DNA from: Desulfobacteraceae bacterium
GTDB taxonomy: Bacteria; Desulfobacterota; Desulfobacteria; Desulfobacterales; UBA2174
DNA length: 58,060 nucleotides
Assembly (NCBI GenBank): GCA_028700185.1
Contig: JAQVTF010000003.1
Coordinates: forward strand, 1-58,060
Reading direction: 5' to 3'
Shown here: positions 8,164-16,885 of the stretch, one piece after another
Numbering within the stretch: the stretch's first letter is position 1
How the letters are laid out: the number at the start of each line of letters is the position of its first letter
Program-made: the position numbers and the translations under genes
The notes under the pieces: model-generated
The model's database searches: none
What the model saw: only the letters and a program-made list of their open reading frames with translations
What the model was told of the DNA's origin: nothing

Positions 8164-10665
8164 TCAGATGGTGCCGTGCTCGGTGCGTCGGATGAGGTCG
8201 TCCTGCAGCTCGGGCGACAGATCCACGAAGTAGGCGCTGTAGCCGGCAATCCGCACGATAAGTCCCCGATATTTTTCAGGGTCCTTCTGGGCCGCCAGCA
8301 GTGTCTCCCTGTTGATGATGTTGAATTGGATGTGCCACAGTTTCAGATCACAGAAGGTCCGCAGGAAGGAAACCAACTTGGCGGTTCCCTCTTCGCCGGC
8401 CACGGTTTTGGGCGACAGCTTGATATTGAGCAGCCGGGCGGCCCGTTCGCGATAATCGTAATTCTTGGTGTTGAAATTCGACAGGAGAATCGCCGTGGGA
8501 CCGTTGTTGTCGGCGCCGTGGGAAGCCGACGACCCATCGGACAGGGGGCTCCAGGCCTTGCGACCATTGGGGGTGGCGCTGACCACCCGGCCGAAGGGGA
8601 CGTGCGAGGTAAACGGCACGTAGCGCAGATCCAGGTGCACCCCCAGCTCCCGGGAATACTTGTGGGCGAACTGCACCGCGGCGCGGTCGATGGCCTTGCC
8701 GATCTCGTCGGCGTAGGGAGTGTTGTTGCCGTAACAGGGCACGTTCATCAGGAAGTGGCGGACATCCTCGTAGCCGTCGAAGTTGGCTTCCATGGCTTGG
8801 ATGAGCTGGGCCATGGTGAGCTTCTTTTCCTCGAAGACCAGGCGTTTGATGGCCGAGAGGGAGTCGATGACCGTTCCGTAGCCAATGCATTCAAAGTAGC
8901 CTAGGTCGATGCCGCCGGGGATCTGGGGCGTGTGCAGATCGAGGCAGTGCTCCATGCACAGGTCGTGGAGGGCTGAACCCAGCGGAAAGGCGAAATGCCG
9001 GTGCCGCAGCCGGATGATGATGTGCTGCTGAATGAAAGCGTGCTTGAGGAAGTTGGTCTGCTGGGTGAGGTAGGCGTTCCAAAACTCGTCGAAGGTCTTG
9101 AATTCCCGAGGGTCTCCGGTTTCCAGGCCGATGCGTTCGTCGCCGTAAAGCTTCATGCGGCCGTTGTACAGGGCCATTTCCAGGGCCGCGGCGAAATTGA
9201 TGTAGGCGCAGCCGCTGGTGTAGGTGTCCCGGTTCGGCATGCGGACCTCGGCGCAACCGGACCCCGAGTAGTCATAGATTTCCTCGAAGGTGGCGCCTTT
9301 GGCAAGGTGCAGGGGAATGATTTCTTCGTCGTTGAGGAGCTTGGGAAAACCGGATCCCTCCTTGATGGTTTCGGCCACTTCCCAGAGGTAACGCTCGGGG
9401 GCGCGAGCGTGGATGCGGGCGCACAGATCCGGGTAGTTGAGGGGAAACTGCTGCTTGCTGCGCAGGAAGAGATAGGTCAAGTCGTTGGTGGCATCCCGGC
9501 CGTCCTTGGTCTGGCCGCCGATGGTCACCGCTTCCCAGTGGGCATATCCCTCGTTGAAGTCCGAACCGTTGGGGGAGATATACAGGTCGATGAACTGGGC
9601 CATGGCCACCCACATGCACTCAAGCATCTCCGTGGCCTGGTCCTCGTCGATCAAGCCGGCATCAAGATCCTGCTTGTAAAAGGGGTAGAGATACTGATCC
9701 ATGCGGCCGTTGGAGATGACGGTTCCAGTTTTCTGCTCGATGCGCGACCACATCTGGGCAAACCACTGTGATTGCATGGCCTCTTGGAAATTGCGCGCCG
9801 GATGCTCGGGAACCCGGCGGCAGATCTCGGCGATGTGTTCGAGTTCGGCTTTGCGTTGCGGGTCGGATTCGGCAGCAGCCATCTGCGCCGCTAGCTCGGC
9901 ATGGCGATGAGCCCAAGTAATGATGGCCTCGCAGTCGATGATGATGGCCTCGAGGAAGGGGCGCTTCTCCATGTTGTTCACCGGACTGAAGGGGTCCAGT
10001 TCCTCCAGGCGCTGGCGGGCCTCATCGCGAATCGATGCGAATCCGCGCTTGACCACCTTCTCAAAGTCGTGCACCCACTGCAGGGAGCTGCGGAAGGAGG
10101 CGGTCTCGTTGACGATGTAGCGCGAGAGCAAAACGTTTTCGGGGTGATAGGTCAGCCGGAGGGTTTCCTCGGGCAGCGCCACCGCGAGGTCCTCATGAAA
10201 GGTCTTTCCCTTCCAGTAGGGGGCCACTTCCTCGATGAGCAGCCGGGCATCCTCATCTGTGATGTTAAATGGAGACTCGACGCGTTTGGGAAGTTGCTCG
10301 ATCGCCAATCCGAGAAAGTCGCCGTCCAACTCGGGATAGAGGATACCGTAGCGCCCAGGGCAACCGGCCCGACCCGCCAGAAGCTGGTGGGGATCGATGT
10401 ACACGGTGATGTTCTCAGCGATGCGCCGCATGGCCTTGGCCCAGCGCAGGATCAATGGCTGACCTTCGGTTTCCCTCATTGATCGGGTGAAGTAGAGGGC
10501 CCGCTCGATATCGATTTTCGGCCGCATTGCCTGAAAACTGTTCAGAATCGCACTGACCCGCTTGCGCGATGCCAGATAGGCATTTTCCCGACCCAACTGA
10601 TCTTCCTGGATCCGCCTTTCCTGGGGGGACAACACTTCACAGCGGTCGATGGTCTGAGGTTCCAC
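8164..10665 (-). CDS. islA: Glycyl-radical enzyme, probable isethionate sulfite-lyase
   Basis: An 833-residue PFL-family glycyl-radical enzyme. The radical glycine lies in the RIAGYSAYF motif (Gly808), the thiyl cysteine is Cys471 and the general-base glutamate Glu473 (GCAEV). Compared with the Bilophila wadsworthia IslA residues as I recall them (Arg189, Gln193, Trp374, Cys468, Glu470, Arg678, Phe682, Gly805), this protein has Arg192, Gln196, Trp377, Cys471, Glu473, Arg681, Phe685 and Gly808, a constant offset of three. Val683 replaces a recalled Phe680. IslA cleaves isethionate to acetaldehyde and sulfite. A GTG start with AAGGAG seven bases upstream is used; a sigma-54 promoter lies about 85 bases before it. 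A dihydroxypropanesulfonate lyase is the main alternative. Confidence 0.8.
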   Translation of the reverse strand: MEPQTIDRCEVLSPQERRIQEDQLGRENAYLASRKRVSAILNSFQAMRPKIDIERALYFTRSMRETEGQPLILRWAKAMRRIAENITVYIDPHQLLAGRAGCPGRYGILYPELDGDFLGLAIEQLPKRVESPFNITDEDARLLIEEVAPYWKGKTFHEDLAVALPEETLRLTYHPENVLLSRYIVNETASFRSSLQWVHDFEKVVKRGFASIRDEARQRLEELDPFSPVNNMEKRPFLEAIIIDCEAIITWAHRHAELAAQMAAAESDPQRKAELEHIAEICRRVPEHPARNFQEAMQSQWFAQMWSRIEQKTGTVISNGRMDQYLYPFYKQDLDAGLIDEDQATEMLECMWVAMAQFIDLYISPNGSDFNEGYAHWEAVTIGGQTKDGRDATNDLTYLFLRSKQQFPLNYPDLCARIHARAPERYLWEVAETIKEGSGFPKLLNDEEIIPLHLAKGATFEEIYDYSGSGCAEVRMPNRDTYTSGCAYINFAAALEMALYNGRMKLYGDERIGLETGDPREFKTFDEFWNAYLTQQTNFLKHAFIQQHIIIRLRHRHFAFPLGSALHDLCMEHCLDLHTPQIPGGIDLGYFECIGYGTVIDSLSAIKRLVFEEKKLTMAQLIQAMEANFDGYEDVRHFLMNVPCYGNNTPYADEIGKAIDRAAVQFAHKYSRELGVHLDLRYVPFTSHVPFGRVVSATPNGRKAWSPLSDGSSASHGADNNGPTAILLSNFNTKNYDYRERAARLLNIKLSPKTVAGEEGTAKLVSFLRTFCDLKLWHIQFNIINRETLLAAQKDPEKYRGLIVRIAGYSAYFVDLSPELQDDLIRRTEHGTI

Positions 10666-10747
10666 GGGTTTTCTCCTTCACTCGGGTAAGGGTTGAGGGG
10701 AAAGAGTATCATCTTGCCGGCGATCAACCCCGGCAGGCTCCTGGCAC

Positions 10748-10763
10748 AGCAAGCCTCATGCCA
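10748..10763 (-). promoter_or_regulatory. Sigma-54 promoter of islA
   Basis: Read on the minus strand the site is TGGCATGAGGCTTGCT: -24 TGGCAT, five-base spacer, -12 TTGCT, with exact GG-N10-GC geometry. It departs from TGGCAC-N5-TTGC(A/T) at one position. The inferred transcript start near 10738 leaves a leader of about 70 nt to the islA GTG. A sigma-54 activator is encoded 5 kb away. Confidence 0.75.
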
Positions 10764-11062
10764 TTTTATCCGAGCGATTCGTTCCCGCGGACGGTGCCGG
10801 CGCGGTTGCTGTTTTGACACCTGTTTTCATCGTATCGGCGAAATCGGTGGCTCAAGCCAAGTCCGGTTTTCCCATGGCGGGAAGACGTTCGGGGTTCCGG
10901 GAGGATGCAATCATGCACGCCGGGAAACGGAAAATGGGGGAAAATCCAGCCTGATTTCAACGGTGACGTTGCATTTTTGCAATATTGATGGTGGAATTTC
11001 GCCTCTCTTTTTTTGCAGATCCTTGGCGGGCGGCGGTCAAATAAACCCACGGTGGCCGGAAT
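10764..11062. other. Non-coding region upstream of the islA promoter
   Basis: No convincing gene in 299 bases. The one structured element is the inverted repeat TTGCA-TTTT-TGCAA at 10969-10982, about 235 bases upstream of the inferred islA start. That position would suit an enhancer site for the PAS regulator, but a single short palindrome is weak support. The carboxyltransferase gene ends at the far side. Confidence 0.35.
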
Positions 11063-12607
11063 TTAAAACTTGGTGGGCCAATTGGCCAGGCGGTGCTCAC
11101 CGATGCCGCCGTTGCGGCTGTCGCGGATGATCGAAAGCACCCGGATCAGGTAGTCCCTGGTCTGGCGCGGGTCGATGACGTCCTGGATGAAATACCCCTC
11201 GGCGGCCGGATACGGCGAGGAGTCGGCCACCATCAGGGCCACCATCTCCTGGCGCTCTTTTTCCGAGAGGTTGCCGAAGACCACATCGGCGGCGATGCTC
11301 GGTTCCATAAAGCCGAGTTCCGCGGTGGGCCAGGCCACGAAGTAGTCCGGTCCGGCGCCGGGACCGCACATGTTCGCCGCCGCCTGGCCGTAGGACTTGC
11401 GGATGACGATGGCGATCTTGGGCACCGTCACCTGGCACAGGGCCTGGAGGTTGTTCACCACCTTGGCGCCCACCCGGTTTTTTTCCGCCTCCAGGCCCAC
11501 CATGTGGCCGGGGGTGTCATGGAGAAAGATGATGGGGATGTTGAACGAATCACAGAGGCACAGGAAGCTGGTGTGCTTCTCCAGGCCGTCGGTGTCCATG
11601 GCGCCCACGTTGTGGATCGGGTTGTTGGCGATGAAGCCCACCACCTCGCCGTCGATGCGCGCCAGGCAGGTGATGAGCATCTTGCCGAAGTTGGGCTTGA
11701 GCTCGAAGATCTCGCCGCCGTCCACCATGCAGGCGATGATCCGGTGCATGTCGTAGCTGCGGTTGCGCCGCTCGGGCAGGAAATCCAGGATCCGCGCCAT
11801 GTTCCTACCCGATCCTTCGGGAACCGGCCGCCGCGGCGGACGCTGGTGGTGGTTCTGGGGCATGTAGTCGAGGAAGGCGCGGATCTGGGCGAAGCAGTCG
11901 TCTTCGTTTTCGGCCACGCGGTCGGCGATGCCGGTGATCTCGTCGTGGATGCGCCAGCCGCCCATCTCTTCGCCGGTGAAGCGCTGGCCGATGGCCCGGC
12001 TCAGGGCCCGCGGCCCGGATACGGACAGGGCGCTGCCCTTGACCTGGATCACGCAGTCGGCCAGCATGGCCTCGAAATCCGGTACCCCGTAGCACTCGCC
12101 CATGGCGGCCATGACAAAGGGCATCTGCCGGAAGTGGGTGTACTCGGCATAGAGGGTGTGGGTGCCGCCGCCGCCCAGGGTACAGATGTTGCGGGCCCCT
12201 TGGCAGTCGGGCATCCGCGCCCCGCCGGCCTCGCCGAGCCAGATCAAGGGCACCTGGTCCGCCTTGACCCGGGTCTTGAACGCGAGCATCTTCTTCAGGT
12301 TGATGCGGGCGTTGGTGGCCGCCAGAACGGTGAAATCGTTGGCGATGATACCCACCCGGCGGCCGTCGAGGCCGCCGTAGCCGCAGATGAGCCCGTCGGC
12401 GGGGGTGCGTGCCTGCATGCCCGGCATATCGGAGACGGCCAACTGGCCGAACTCGAGAAACGAGTCCGGATCCAGGAGCCGCTGGATGCGTTCCCGGGCC
12501 GTCAGCTTGCCGGCGGCATGCTGCTTGGCCACTTTTTCAGCGCCCCCCATCTCCAGGGCCCTGGCTCTTTTCTGCGCCAACTGATCGAGAAGTTCTTCAA
12601 AGGCCAT
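11063..12607 (-). CDS. Acyl-CoA carboxylase carboxyltransferase subunit (PccB/MmdA-like)
   Basis: A 514-residue carboxyltransferase of the biotin-dependent acyl-CoA carboxylase family. It has the N-terminal GGAEKVAKQHAAGKLTARER signature, an oxyanion-hole GGAR-type segment (EAGGARMPD) and a C-terminal half with HDTPGHMVG and RKSYGQAAANM. It would move CO2 between carboxybiotin and an acyl-CoA. A TTG lies upstream in frame, but the ATG at 12607 matches the family start. It is divergent from the TetR gene and separated from the other cluster members by it. Whether it carboxylates or decarboxylates is undetermined, because no biotin carboxylase or membrane decarboxylase subunit is present in the window. 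Confidence 0.88.
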   Translation of the reverse strand: MAFEELLDQLAQKRARALEMGGAEKVAKQHAAGKLTARERIQRLLDPDSFLEFGQLAVSDMPGMQARTPADGLICGYGGLDGRRVGIIANDFTVLAATNARINLKKMLAFKTRVKADQVPLIWLGEAGGARMPDCQGARNICTLGGGGTHTLYAEYTHFRQMPFVMAAMGECYGVPDFEAMLADCVIQVKGSALSVSGPRALSRAIGQRFTGEEMGGWRIHDEITGIADRVAENEDDCFAQIRAFLDYMPQNHHQRPPRRPVPEGSGRNMARILDFLPERRNRSYDMHRIIACMVDGGEIFELKPNFGKMLITCLARIDGEVVGFIANNPIHNVGAMDTDGLEKHTSFLCLCDSFNIPIIFLHDTPGHMVGLEAEKNRVGAKVVNNLQALCQVTVPKIAIVIRKSYGQAAANMCGPGAGPDYFVAWPTAELGFMEPSIAADVVFGNLSEKERQEMVALMVADSSPYPAAEGYFIQDVIDPRQTRDYLIRVLSIIRDSRNGGIGEHRLANWPTKF

Positions 12608-12663
12608 CGGCTTTTTTTCCTTCAACAACGGGGCTACGCAAGGCGGCGCGGCGGCAAAAACCC

Positions 12664-12693
12664 TTGTGCCCGGCGTGCAGCGTTCGCTATAAT
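12664..12693 (+). promoter_or_regulatory. Putative sigma-70 promoter of the tetR gene
   Basis: A perfect -10 TATAAT (12688-12693) lies 18 bases after TTGTGC (12664-12669), which is a moderate -35. It points to the TetR gene and lies in the divergent intergenic region, where autoregulation would also reach the carboxyltransferase gene. No clear TetR palindrome was found. Confidence 0.5.
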
Positions 12694-12793
12694 GATTGCT
12701 GTTCGATTTTTAAAACCTTTGCGCACTCTCAAACCTTCTTCCGTGCCGTGGGTCCCTGTCAGGATCGATCCGGCCGGAATGCCGAGTGGCCGG

Positions 12794-13435
12794 ATGCCCA
12801 AAAAAAACACCCTGACCAAACTCAAGGCGCAGGAACGTCAGGTCCGCCGCGACCTGATCATTGATGCCGCCCAGCGGATCTTCGGTACCAAGACCTACGA
12901 TCGCACCAGCATGCGCGAAATCGCCGAGGAGGCCGGAATCGCCGCCTCGACGATCTATACCTATTTCCCCAACCAGGAAACGCTCTTCGTCGAAGCGATG
13001 GTGCGGGACACCGGCGGCCTCATCGACGAGCTGGAGCAGATGCTGACGGAAGAGGGCGACATCGATATCGAGCGGTTCATGAACCGCTACCTGGACTTTT
13101 ACATCGACCATGAAACCCACTGGCGCATGATCACGCACTTTTTTCTCTTCGGGCAGATCGGCCCCGCCTCATCGGCCCGACTCAATGAAGTGGCCCGCCG
13201 GTTGCTGAACATCTTCGATGGGATCTTCGCCCAGATGAACTATGCCGGGGACGTCCGTCTGCTCTCCCATACCTTTTTTTCCGCCCTGAGCGGGATCCTG
13301 ATCTCCTTTCGCAAGTATCCGGGCCGCGACGACGATCAGGTGCGGGCTCACATGAAACGCATCGGCAGGATGGTACGCGACATGCTCATGACCCATATCG
13401 CCGCCAGGGAGAAAACCGTCCCGCCGATGCCCTGA
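12794..13435 (+). CDS. TetR/AcrR family transcriptional regulator
   Basis: A 213-residue TetR regulator. The N-terminal helix-turn-helix is clear: RRDLIIDAAQRIFG, then TSMREIAEEAGIAASTIYTYFPNQETLF at about residues 36-63. The remaining helical part is the ligand-binding and dimerisation domain. An in-frame ATG at 12779 gives five extra residues; neither start has a strong ribosome-binding site. It sits inside an acyl-CoA ligase/carboxylase cluster, divergent from one carboxyltransferase and convergent, 12 bases away, with the biotin carrier gene. Repression of the cluster, relieved by an acyl-CoA, is the usual pattern for such regulators and is inferred here. Confidence 0.88.
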   Translation: MPKKNTLTKLKAQERQVRRDLIIDAAQRIFGTKTYDRTSMREIAEEAGIAASTIYTYFPNQETLFVEAMVRDTGGLIDELEQMLTEEGDIDIERFMNRYLDFYIDHETHWRMITHFFLFGQIGPASSARLNEVARRLLNIFDGIFAQMNYAGDVRLLSHTFFSALSGILISFRKYPGRDDDQVRAHMKRIGRMVRDMLMTHIAAREKTVPPMP

Positions 13436-13447
13436 GATTTTTTTGCA

Positions 13448-13660
13448 TCATTCCATGACCAGCAGCACCTGCTGGGCCAGAACCTTGTCGCCGGGCTTGA
13501 CCCGCACCTCGGCAACCGTCCCCGGGTCCCGGGCGCAGACGGGGTTTTCCATCTTCATGGATTCCAGAATCAACAGCTCCTGGTTTTCATCGACATTCTG
13601 TCCCGGCGCGATCAGCACCTCGATGATCGTCCCCGGCATGGGGGCCTTGATTTCCGTCAT
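13448..13660 (-). CDS. Biotin carboxyl carrier protein (biotinyl domain)
   Basis: A 70-residue stand-alone biotinyl domain. The biotinylation motif ESMKMENP places the modified lysine between two methionines near residue 36, flanked by typical beta-strand turns (APMPGTIIEV, VKPGDKVLAQQ). The ATG at 13660 is preceded by GGGAG; an in-frame upstream ATG would add nine lysine-rich residues and is less likely. It would shuttle carboxybiotin to one or both carboxyltransferases of the cluster. It is the last gene of the unit ligase, carboxyltransferase, ligase, carrier. There is no Pro/Ala linker, which separates it from oxaloacetate-decarboxylase-type gamma/alpha carriers. Confidence 0.9.
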   Translation of the reverse strand: MTEIKAPMPGTIIEVLIAPGQNVDENQELLILESMKMENPVCARDPGTVAEVRVKPGDKVLAQQVLLVME

Positions 13661-13702
13661 GTTTTTTTCTCCCTTGTCGTTGTGCAAGATCCACCGACGA
13701 CG

Positions 13703-15253
13703 TCAGATGTAGTTTTGCAACGACCGTTGCAGCTCCTTCTTGGCCACCTTGCCGATGGACGAGCGCGGCACATCGGTGGTGACGATGATCCGGCTGGGCT
13801 GCTTGTAGTCGGCCAGTCCCTTCTTGCAGTAGGCCTTGATTTCTTCACTGGTGATCGCGGCGCCTTCTTCCGGCACCACGAAGGCATAACCGGTTTCCCC
13901 CCAGATCGGATGGGGGCCGGAAACCACCGCCGAGGTATTCACCCCGGGATAGGCGTTCAGATAGATTTCGATTTCCAGGGGATAGACATTGTAGCCGCCG
14001 CTTTTGTACATCTCCTTACAGCGACCGACGTAGTGCAGATAGTTCCGTTGGTCCAGAAAGCCGAGATCGCCGGTGCGGAACCAGCCCTGGTGGAACGCCC
14101 CGGCGTTGTCCTTTTCATCCATGTAGCCTGAAATGACGCTGTCGCCCCGGATGAGCAATTCTCCCACCTCCCCGGGAGGCGCCCAGGTGTCGTCCAGTCG
14201 CATGACCCGCATCTGAAAATCCAGGGCCGGGGGCCCCTCGGTCTCGATGATGGTCTGAAAGTCGTCGTCCGGTTTTGTGAAGGTGAAGAAACCGGCGGTT
14301 TCGCTCATGCCGAAACTGGCGAAAATCGTGGCCTTGGGGAAGGCGGCATGCAGCCGTTCCATGAATTCCGGGGTCTGGGGTTCGCCGGAAACGATGAGCT
14401 TGGTCACCGAGGACGTGTCGTAGTCGGCCAGATTGCAGTTTTTGAACATCAGCCGGAACATGGTGGGGACCCCGCCGGTGAGGGTGATGCGGTGGGCCTG
14501 GATGATTTCGAGCATCTCCTTGGGGTCGAACCTCGGGCAGAGCACCGCCGTCGAGCCGGCGTAGAGCTGGTGGGCGATGAGGTCGTGGGTGCCGGCCACA
14601 TGACTGGTGGGCATGTTGATGATGGTGCGGTCGGTATGGTGGACGCCACCGGATTCCACCGTCGCCTTGGCGATGGCCCAGGAGTTTTTGTGGCTGATCA
14701 CTGCTCCCTTCGGTTTGCCGGTGGTGCCGCTGGTGAAGATGACGATCAGCGGATCGTCCGGCTTGGGGTGAAAGCGTTGGGGCACCGGGTCCGGCGCGCC
14801 CTGGAGCAGTTGCTCGAACGGCTGGGCACCCGGAGTGGATAGATTGCCGAAGTAGCTGTAAACATGGGAAAAGGAATAAAGCTGGGTCAGGGTTTCGGTC
14901 TTTTCGCGAAAGGGGTCCGGGTAGGCGAGCCCCACGAGGAGTTTCGGCTTGGCCCGTTCGCAGAGCGCCTGCATCTCCTGGGGGGTGTCCCGGGGATCCA
15001 GCGGGATGAGTACCAGCCCCATGGTGGCGGCGGCCATGTAGAGGGTCACGAAGGCCGGTGACTGGGGCAAGATGGTGGCGATGCGGTCCCCGGGAACCAG
15101 CCCCAGGGCGATCATGGCGTTGGCGGTGCGTTGGACCATCTCGTTGAACTGCCCGTAGGTGATCGACTGGCCCATGAAGATGTAAGCCACGTGATCGGGA
15201 CGGGCGGCGGCGTGATTTTCCACCAGCCTGGCAAAATAGGGAACCATGCGCAT
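13703..15253 (-). CDS. AMP-forming acyl-CoA ligase
   Basis: A 516-residue adenylate-forming ligase (ANL superfamily). The phosphate-binding P-loop FTSGTTGKPKGA is near residue 163, the hinge motif RTGDLG near 380, and the C-terminal catalytic lysine region KKELQRSLQNYI ends the protein. It would activate a carboxylic acid to its acyl-adenylate and then to an acyl-CoA in the cytoplasm. Start at 15253 with AAAGGAG upstream. It lies between the carboxyltransferase upstream and the biotin carrier downstream on the same strand. The acid substrate cannot be told from sequence; the carboxyltransferase neighbours suggest a short or branched acid. Confidence 0.88.
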   Translation of the reverse strand: MRMVPYFARLVENHAAARPDHVAYIFMGQSITYGQFNEMVQRTANAMIALGLVPGDRIATILPQSPAFVTLYMAAATMGLVLIPLDPRDTPQEMQALCERAKPKLLVGLAYPDPFREKTETLTQLYSFSHVYSYFGNLSTPGAQPFEQLLQGAPDPVPQRFHPKPDDPLIVIFTSGTTGKPKGAVISHKNSWAIAKATVESGGVHHTDRTIINMPTSHVAGTHDLIAHQLYAGSTAVLCPRFDPKEMLEIIQAHRITLTGGVPTMFRLMFKNCNLADYDTSSVTKLIVSGEPQTPEFMERLHAAFPKATIFASFGMSETAGFFTFTKPDDDFQTIIETEGPPALDFQMRVMRLDDTWAPPGEVGELLIRGDSVISGYMDEKDNAGAFHQGWFRTGDLGFLDQRNYLHYVGRCKEMYKSGGYNVYPLEIEIYLNAYPGVNTSAVVSGPHPIWGETGYAFVVPEEGAAITSEEIKAYCKKGLADYKQPSRIIVTTDVPRSSIGKVAKKELQRSLQNYI

Positions 15254-15292
15254 TGCTCCTTTTTGGCTTTGGCGTTGTTGGCTTCTCTTCCG

Positions 15293-16855
15293 TTAACAGC
15301 GCATCCCCCGGCCTTTGGGGCCCAGATGCAGCCGTTCTCCTTCGAAGGCCAGCGCCACCCAGCGGCAGAGCAGGGGGCGGGTGTCCCGGGGGTCGATGAT
15401 GTCCTCGATGCCGAAGTGTTCAGCGGCCCGGAAGGGTTGGGCGAAACCGGCGTAGTAGGCCTGGAGGGCTTCATGCCGGGCCATGGGATCGGGGTCCGCC
15501 AGGATTTCGGCCTTGTGGGCGGCAAAGACGCCGCCTTCGATGGGAATGTTGCCCCAGTAGGCCGAAGGCCAAGCGTAGCGCCAGTTGAGTTTGCGCGGAT
15601 CGCTCTGGGCCCCGCCGGCCACCCCGAAACATTTGCGGATGTAAATCGAGGCCCAGGGAATGGTGGCCTGGAGCACGGCGAAACTGGCCCGTACCCCCTT
15701 GCGGATCGTGCCCTGGTGTTCGGCTTCGACGCCGATGAAAAAGCCCGGCTGGTCGATGAGGTTGACCACGGGCAGATGAAACGTGTCGCACAGGTCCACG
15801 AAACGCTGGAACTTTTCGGCCACGTCCCAGGAAAAGGCCCCGGCCTTGTGGCGCACGTCGCTGGCCAGGACCCCCACGGGATAGCCGTCCAGGCGCGCCA
15901 GGGCCGTGATCTGGGAGCAGCCCTGGTCCCGGCCGATTTCGAAGATCGAGTCGCGGTCGAACACCGCCGTCATGATCCGGCGCATGTCGTAGGTTTTTTT
16001 CCCCTCCCGGGGCACGATGGAAAGGAGGCTTTCATCCCGGCGGTCCGGGTCATCGCGTTCGGCGTATTTGCGTTGGGGCATCTCCCAGACGTTGGCGGGC
16101 AGGTAGTCGAGAAAGCGGCGGGTCTGGGCCATGGCGTCGGCTTCATCCTCGGCCAGGTTGTCCACCACCCCGCTGATGCGGGTGTGAATCTTGTACCCGC
16201 CCAGCTCCTCCTTGGTGACGCGCTGCCCCTGGGCCCATTCCACCAGCGGCGGGCCGCCGACGAAGACCTGGCTCTTTTCCTTCACCATGACGGAAAAATG
16301 GGATTCCACCGTGAGCAGGGCACCGATCCCCGATACCGGCCCGAGCACCAGGGACACCATCGGCACCCGGGACATCATGTCGGCGAGCATCCCGGGCGCC
16401 ACGTCGTTGATGTAGGGCAACTCCAGGTAGCCGATCTGGGCCACCTCGCGGATGGTGCCGCCGGCGCCGTCGAGGAGGCGAATCAACGGCAGGCGCAGTT
16501 CGTAGGCCATCTTGCCGTTGTAGGCCAGCTTGGCCTTGTACATCCGGCCCACCGAAGCGCCCCGGATGGTGAAATCGTCTCCCTGGACCACCACCGGCCG
16601 GCCGTCGATGCGGCCGAGACCCATGACGATGGGACACGGCGTGAACGCTTCCAGGTGGCGGTTCTGGGCGTCGTAGCGCCCTTCGCCGGTAAGGGCCCCG
16701 GTTTCGCTGAACGAATCCGGGTCGAGCAGCGCCGCGATCCGCTCACGAACCGTCATTTTGCCGGCGGCATGCTGGCGGGCCACCGATTCGGCGCCCCCCA
16801 TTTCCTCTGCCCGGGCCTTGCGCCGGGCCAGTTCCTCAACTTCTTTTTGCCACAT
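15293..16855 (-). CDS. Acyl-CoA carboxylase carboxyltransferase subunit, second copy
   Basis: A 520-residue paralogue of the carboxyltransferase at 11-12.6 kb with the same N-terminal plan (GGAESVARQHAAGKMTVRER) but a different middle (RLLDGAGGTIREV in place of EAGGARMPD) and a different CoA-side half (IDQPGFFIGVEAEH, YIRKCFGVAGGAQ). Divergence at the acyl-binding loops suggests a different acyl-CoA. The tail adds about 30 residues rich in Arg and Gly (GPKGRGMRC). GGAAAG precedes the ATG. It sits 30 bases downstream of a ligase and 39 bases upstream of another, a compact operon. Confidence 0.87.
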   Translation of the reverse strand: MWQKEVEELARRKARAEEMGGAESVARQHAAGKMTVRERIAALLDPDSFSETGALTGEGRYDAQNRHLEAFTPCPIVMGLGRIDGRPVVVQGDDFTIRGASVGRMYKAKLAYNGKMAYELRLPLIRLLDGAGGTIREVAQIGYLELPYINDVAPGMLADMMSRVPMVSLVLGPVSGIGALLTVESHFSVMVKEKSQVFVGGPPLVEWAQGQRVTKEELGGYKIHTRISGVVDNLAEDEADAMAQTRRFLDYLPANVWEMPQRKYAERDDPDRRDESLLSIVPREGKKTYDMRRIMTAVFDRDSIFEIGRDQGCSQITALARLDGYPVGVLASDVRHKAGAFSWDVAEKFQRFVDLCDTFHLPVVNLIDQPGFFIGVEAEHQGTIRKGVRASFAVLQATIPWASIYIRKCFGVAGGAQSDPRKLNWRYAWPSAYWGNIPIEGGVFAAHKAEILADPDPMARHEALQAYYAGFAQPFRAAEHFGIEDIIDPRDTRPLLCRWVALAFEGERLHLGPKGRGMRC

Positions 16856-16885
16856 GTGGCTTCTTTCCTTTCCCAGGGACTGTTT

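Noticed and set aside
8164-10665. Benzylsuccinate/alkylsuccinate synthase
   Set aside because: Active site has Cys-x-Glu (GCAEV) as in eliminases; the fumarate-adding enzymes lack that Glu, and no small subunits are nearby.
12608-12793. TetR operator palindrome
   Set aside because: No inverted repeat of convincing length in the divergent region.
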